Notes under the pieces: generated by a model
Seen by the model: the letters and a program-made list of their open reading frames with translations, nothing else
What the model was told of the DNA's origin: nothing
The model's database searches: none
Translations under genes and position numbers: made by a program
From: Telmatactis stephensoni
Taxonomy: Eukaryota; Cnidaria; Anthozoa; Actiniaria; Isophelliidae
Length of the DNA stretch: 64,000 nt
Direction: 5' to 3'
Assembly (NCBI GenBank): GCA_029948255.1
Contig: JALIZF010001939.1
Location: 1,283,001-1,347,000, forward strand
Part shown: piece by piece, positions 59,084 through 64,000 of the stretch
Numbering within the stretch: position 1 is the stretch's first letter
How the letters are laid out: every line of letters begins with the position of its first letter

Positions 59084-60093
59084 AAAGGTAATCGTTATAT
59101 CAGTGTAATCCCTTTTGTATTTCTAGATTACTTGTTAATGTAATATGCCTCAGGATACAAGATAATTTTGAATGTCAAAAATAATTTTTGTCAATTTTAC
59201 CTTGATGTATCGAGTGAGCCACCTATTTTCTTATTGAAGTGGCTGTTCGTTGCTTTTGTTTCTAATCTAGAGCTGCGAGTCGAAATATTTGCAGTATTTT
59301 TGAGAAAACACTACTGAATTGAGATCACCAGTCGCAGTTTTTGTCCTTGCTTGATGGTGGTCAATTTTAAGTACGGCTTTGAACGTTTTTCATGTAATCT
59401 CGAACCAAGACAATAAACAAAGACTGTTGCTACACTACAACAAACAAGTCCGGCCTATATCTTGTTTAATGGGTAATCAGTTGATGAAATAAAAACATGG
59501 TCTGATTTCTAAATTGTTTAGTAAATGGCGTTTATTTATGCATCAAGAACACTTCGTTGAATCTATCAGTATCCTGGTTTTTTTCTTCGTTCGTTCGTTT
59601 GTTTGTTTTTTGTTGTTGTTGGTTTTTTTTTGTTCAGTTCAAATGCCCCGTAATTTTTCAGAAAGATAAAAGTTAGAACTGATTCTAAGAGCTAAAATAT
59701 ATCATGTTTTTAGTCATAGAAAGTATTTCGAAAAAGCGTCTGCATAAGTGAAACAGTTACATTTGTACTAGTGCACTTTCTATGTATACTAGTCTTGTCA
59801 TTTTGTCCCTATTTTATAGTCGGTCGTTATAACCTTTTCATAAAACCAATGCTTATGCTTGGCACATATTATTAACCGTATTCTAAGTATTAATTCTTTT
59901 ATACAATTTTAATTGCCCATGCTTTTGCTTGAGCTCAGATTGTGCAATTCATGAGTTCTCTAATAAATTTATTATAAGAATATTAATGGATTTTTTTCTC
60001 TGTACAAGTCAACTTCGCGTCCTAAATGCAATCTCTAAATCTTCTAGAACTCAAAGTCATTACACCTTGACGATAAAATTCCCCTAAAAGCAT

Positions 60094-63081
60094 CTACTGA
60101 CACTGTACTTGAGGTTGGCCTACCATTTCAAAAGGCGCTGCCGCTTGGATAAAAGCCTGGCCGTTTATACCGTTCATTGAGGCACTAAGAGGAGGCGTAG
60201 GAGGTCCAGTCGGAACGGTCGGAAAGGTGAAGACTTGGTTAACGTTATTATTCCCAGTAGGCGAAGGAACATAAGTTGTGGCGGGTTGATAGTAGTACGG
60301 GTCGTAAACTGTGTTAAAAACGACCATTGCACCTCCGCCATAGTCCACATAGCAAGGTTGTTGATATGACGGTGGAAGTGGTGGTGCGATTCCATTTGGT
60401 GACTGGGGTGGAATGATTGATAGTGGACTCATTGGACTCTGGGATTGTGGAGGGGTGTAAAGTGGAGCGAAAACGTACTGAGGGTTGGAGCTGGAAAGTA
60501 AGGTTACTAGAGATTAGAACCAGCAAAGTAAATCCAACTACTGGAACACTCTACTAAGATGAATATCAATTTATAACAGAGGTAAAATTGTTCTAAAAAG
60601 TTGTCAAAGCGAAAGCTTGGTTCTCACTATAGTTACATAAGCATAAGGTTAAGGTAGAAGTACAATACACAGACTCAGTTGCATTTATCACATAGGTGAG
60701 AAATAACACCGTTAATCGACATTTCCATTCTACTTTACTTTTTGACCGGCTTCAAGCTATAAGAGTACAGGAGAAGGTCAGAGAAGGTCAGCTAATGATT
60801 GGTAAACTACTGAGTCAGCGTATGTTGCGCTTATGGAGGAGTTCGTAAGAGGAGTATGGAAACAGCAAAACCGCAAACAAAATTGAGGAAAAAAACGCAA
60901 CAAAAATCGTAAAAATCCCCCAAACCGCAAACCACGTACAAAATCCGAAATCAAAAACCGCAAAACCGCAAGTCTAAAAAACAAATAACCGTAAAACCTG
61001 CATCAAAAATAACGCAAAACCGCATCATCGCAAACCCTTATGCCCGCCTCGACTGGCTGGACTCTTGACTGTTATCTGCACTGTTCTGCTCGACCAAAGC
61101 GAAGAATTAAATGGAAAGTTAAGTCAGTTAAACTGCAGAATTTTAACGAATAAGCTGTACTCATGTTCATCGGAGTTGAACTTGTTAGATATAAACAAAA
61201 CAGGTTTCCTACTGAGAGTGTTGTCAAAATAAAGTCATATTTACCTAAAACTCAATTGTATTTTCTTTCCGGCGTTAAAACAACAATCACAAGAAGACGA
61301 CAAACCACACAAAAGGGCAAACAAATAAACTATATAATGGCGTCGAACCGGAACTCTGGTGTCATTGTTCTCCAGGGCCAGTATCTATTCATTATCTAGT
61401 CTTCAACTTCCCTTACTTCAACTTCAACTTCCCTTACTTCAACTGCCCTTATTCAGGAAAAGGGTATACAAATTTCAATGCCGACTCATGTGAAACTTCA
61501 ATTTGTTTTTCGAGTCTTTGTTTTTAAAATGATTTATCAGTGGAGTCAGTTTGTCGTCAACAACACTGTCTTTTAATTTCAATTATTTAGAACTGTGTTC
61601 ATATTCTGGAATACAGACAATTAGACGCCTTTTAATCGCTAAAGAACAACCAAATTCCAATTTTTTTTCGAATTGTATTTTTTTTCAGAATAAAAAGGCG
61701 GAGCTGTATCTTTCTAACAACGATGACTCAAGTAGTTTTTTCATAATCCTTATGACGTAAGTTGGGTGTGCAAAATGCCGACTTACACAAAAGAAACAAC
61801 TTAAATCAAGCAAATTCAGCTAAATCAAATATTCCTGACGAGATTGAACTAAAAATCCCTACGAAAGTTTTGATTTGGGACAAAAAATTAACCAGTGAAG
61901 TCAGTTTAGTAAGGTTTTAACAGCTTGAACGAGTTTGAATTTGAATAAAGGACTTTGCCCATTAACGACATCTTTTTGTTTGGCAGTCACACTTCCCTGA
62001 GTTGTATAAAGAATGAGTGTAAAACGTAATTAAAACAACACTAAAACACCGAATATTCATAGAGAGACTAAGTTAAAAACAAACAAATACGCACGAAAAA
62101 CCCGTACATTGCTAAATTGCCAAATTTTTTGCTTCTGGTTTACAAAAAAGTTGAAACTTCAAGGTACTCTATTGCGTCGATTACGAAATTTCGAAAACGC
62201 TTATATTGAGTTTTTTTATGACCCTGTAGTTTTGTTTTGCTTTGTTTTGGGTCAGAAGGACATGCGAAGACGATAAGCATTCTAAATTGAATAGTTTTGC
62301 ATGGATTGTGTTCATAGTCCAGACGCGTTCACCTTCTTAGCAACGGTCACCCATGAGACAGCTACTAACGTATCTCTTATGCACCCCGCTGTACGACTCC
62401 GCCGGTGTTTATGCTTTCACTTTTGTAATCACGTATTTACTACTTACCCAACTGCGCAAGCCTGCTGGAATGAGTAAGTTGGATTCGTAGACAATTTACC
62501 TGGAACTGAAAGATAAAAATGTCATATCTGGACGTTAGCAAAAAGAACATGAGATAATATTTACATTATGTGTGTCAAAAGTAGGCTGAGCTTAATGATC
62601 GAAAATGGTTTCCGTTTGTAAGCTCGCCCAAGATAACATGATGACAATAATGTACAAGCTTAAATATATTGAGCTTAGGAGTTTCGTGATGAGTTAAACT
62701 TACTTCTAGCAGGTTTAGGTTTAGCTCCCAAATATGCTAGATTAACATTTGCTTGTCTTCCATCGATCATTGGACGTTTATTCTTGCACGCGAGTGCCGC
62801 GGCGTCCGATGTTGTCATTGTAACCTAGAGACAAGCAAAAAAGTCAATCCGGTGAATAAAATTCAAAAATTGCGAGGACTTAATCCTAAATCTAACAGTG
62901 ACAAATCAACACTTACGAATCCATATCCTTTGGACTTTTTCGTGAATCTATCCCTGATCACCACAGCTTCTTCGATTTCCCCAAATTGTCCGAAGAAATT
63001 TCGAAGTGCATCGTCGTCCGATTCGTAAGGAATTCCACCTACGAATAACTTGGTAAATTTTGTATCCTTATTTCTGATCAT
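60094..63081 (-). CDS. RBM24/RBM38-like RNA-binding protein (single RRM)
   Basis: RNA-binding regulator of splicing and mRNA stability, by family. Exons on the minus strand: 62917-63081, 62704-62824, 62448-62505, 60094-60490; 246 residues with all phases consistent. The ATG at 63081 gives [16 protein letters not shown]. The RRM spans about residues 9-85 with RNP2 KLFVGGIPY and RNP1 KGYGFVTM, ending [14 protein letters not shown], a signature of the RBM24/RBM38 (SEB-4) group. The C-terminal half is Pro/Gln/Tyr-rich low-complexity sequence ([36 protein letters not shown]) and carries no second domain. The vertebrate paralogues RBM24 and RBM38 cannot be told apart here. Confidence 0.92.
60860..61035. 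repeat. A-rich degenerate repeat (AAAACCGCAA)
   Basis: About a dozen diverged copies of AAACCGCAAA/AAAAACGCAA lie in the large third intron of the RBM24/38-like gene. Confidence 0.75.
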
Positions 63082-64000
63082 AGTCAAGCTTCTTTCTTTC
63101 TTTCTGGTGTTTTGAAATGACACGGTGCTGCGCTGGTAGATCTTAACTGGAGTAACCTGAGTACTTTAGAGAGCTTTTGACGTTGCGTTAAGTTGGGGTC
63201 GTAGTGGTCTATCTGCCGCTGTAGGGGTCACCCACGAATACCAGTCTGATAGCTCATGTCTACATGGAAGTAATTTGCACGTGGATAGGGTATTTGACGA
63301 GTGATTTCTATGCTCAGTTGCACAGCTAAAGTAACTGTCCTTTGCGTCCTCCAATAGTGGCTCAAAGTTGTAGTTATCGTGAATTCCTATGGGAGCGCTC
63401 TTTGATCAGTACTCTGCGAAGTAGAGTTAATTAACAAAAGTAAATCCCTTGTGACAGTCCTATTATGTGTTAAATCAAATAAAGCTTTCTTTAGCTAGAG
63501 ACAGAGGTCCTAATGCCCATATAGTTGCATCAGCCAAGAGGAACGCGTTTCTGAAGGTTCTTCTGAAAGCGCGCGTTTGCTCTTTAAGATTCTTCAGCGT
63601 TGTTGAATTTGAACTTCATCATTTATACAACACTGAGAAAGCGGTGCTTAAATGTCTTATGTTATGTAAATTAAGGTCTTTACAGACTAGACGGGAATAC
63701 TTAAAAGTGTTTACGTTTGATTTATTACATGGAACCATAGTTTCTGACTATTAAAACCATAAAATATACAGCATCGCTTTGAAGCGCTCATGCCAACACT
63801 CTTAACACTACAAAACTTCTTGTTTACTGTGCGCGCGCATATATAATTTACTGACGAAACTTGAAGTGTTAATTGGAGCACTTAAGGACCTCGCGCTTTT
63901 GTTGGGATTTGAAATAAGATCCCATATTTCACTTAAGTTGTCAACTCGCTCCCAAAACTCTAAATTTTTGACTAAATCAATAGTATTAAAATTAGAATCT
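63082..64000. other. Upstream region of the RBM24/38-like gene
   Basis: Should contain its promoter and 5' UTR. A pyrimidine-type (TTTC)n tract lies at 63090-63108. A 95-codon plus-strand frame at 63467-63754 shows no family I recognise. Nothing else is supported up to the window edge. Confidence 0.4.

Larger units (their letters stand above)
48954..60093. other. 11-kb stretch with no supported protein gene
   Basis: Read on both strands, this block yields only short open frames without family similarity. It contains two promoter-like clusters (50.1-50.5 kb and 52.3-52.55 kb), several repeats and palindromes listed separately, a 10-base GCGCTTTAAT triplicate at 50590-50620, and long AT-rich parts (52.6-54.4, 55.3-57.6, 59.1-60.0 kb) in which I see nothing. 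A non-coding or weakly conserved multi-exon transcript is possible. One candidate first exon is MTEWQWFETH at 50446 with a GTATGA donor. Confidence 0.4.

Noticed and set aside
63467..63754. 95-codon plus-strand frame near the window end
   Set aside because: No domain, no splice context, and its reading may be chance in AT-rich DNA.

Overview
This is animal nuclear DNA. The genes are split by short GT-AG introns, the spacers are AT-rich, and miniature inverted-repeat transposons, SINE and LINE tails and minisatellites are dense. The gene families (exocyst EXOC3, CAP, MCM10, SETD4, RBM24/38, FBXL15-like, MFSD6-like) are general metazoan ones. Protein similarity well short of vertebrate identity, compact introns and the repeat types suggest a cnidarian, perhaps a stony coral. 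That lineage call is inference.

Layout. 1-13260 (-): EXOC3, 25 exons in view, with the 3' end outside the window. 13590-15285 (-): an intronless MFSD6-like transporter with a one-base frameshift. 16415-18284 (+): SETD4. 20010-26134 (-): an unrecognised small protein with an N-terminal double-acylation signal. 28393-30183 (+): an intronless F-box/LRR gene. 32002-34065 (-): intronless MCM10. 38452-46183 (-): CAP, 14 exons. 48069-48923 (-): an intronless FBXL15-like F-box/LRR gene. 60094-63081 (-): an RBM24/RBM38-like RNA-binding protein. About 49-60 kb has no gene I can support. These are unrelated housekeeping genes (secretion, replication, actin, ubiquitin ligation, chromatin, RNA), not a pathway cluster.

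Main observations. (1) An 18-base motif near TTGGGCTTCCTGTGGTAT lies in sense orientation 16-275 bases upstream of the start codons of five genes: EXOC3, SETD4, the first F-box gene, MCM10 and the FBXL15-like gene. It recurs at two geneless sites that also carry RFX X-box-like sequences. (2) A 339-bp palindrome at 47601-47939 looks like two inverted LTRs around a 17-base match to the 3' end of tRNA-Trp, flanked by a 4-base duplication. (3) A 1.75-kb palindrome in an EXOC3 intron carries four promoter-like cassettes (CCAAT, GC-rich, octamer). (4) A nearly perfect 89-bp-arm hairpin lies upstream of MCM10 between two outward-facing copies of the motif. (5) CAP has a duplicated exon/intron junction and a decayed copy of its proline-rich exon.

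Exon coordinates were derived by eye from splice consensus, reading phase and remembered family similarity. No alignment or database search was run.
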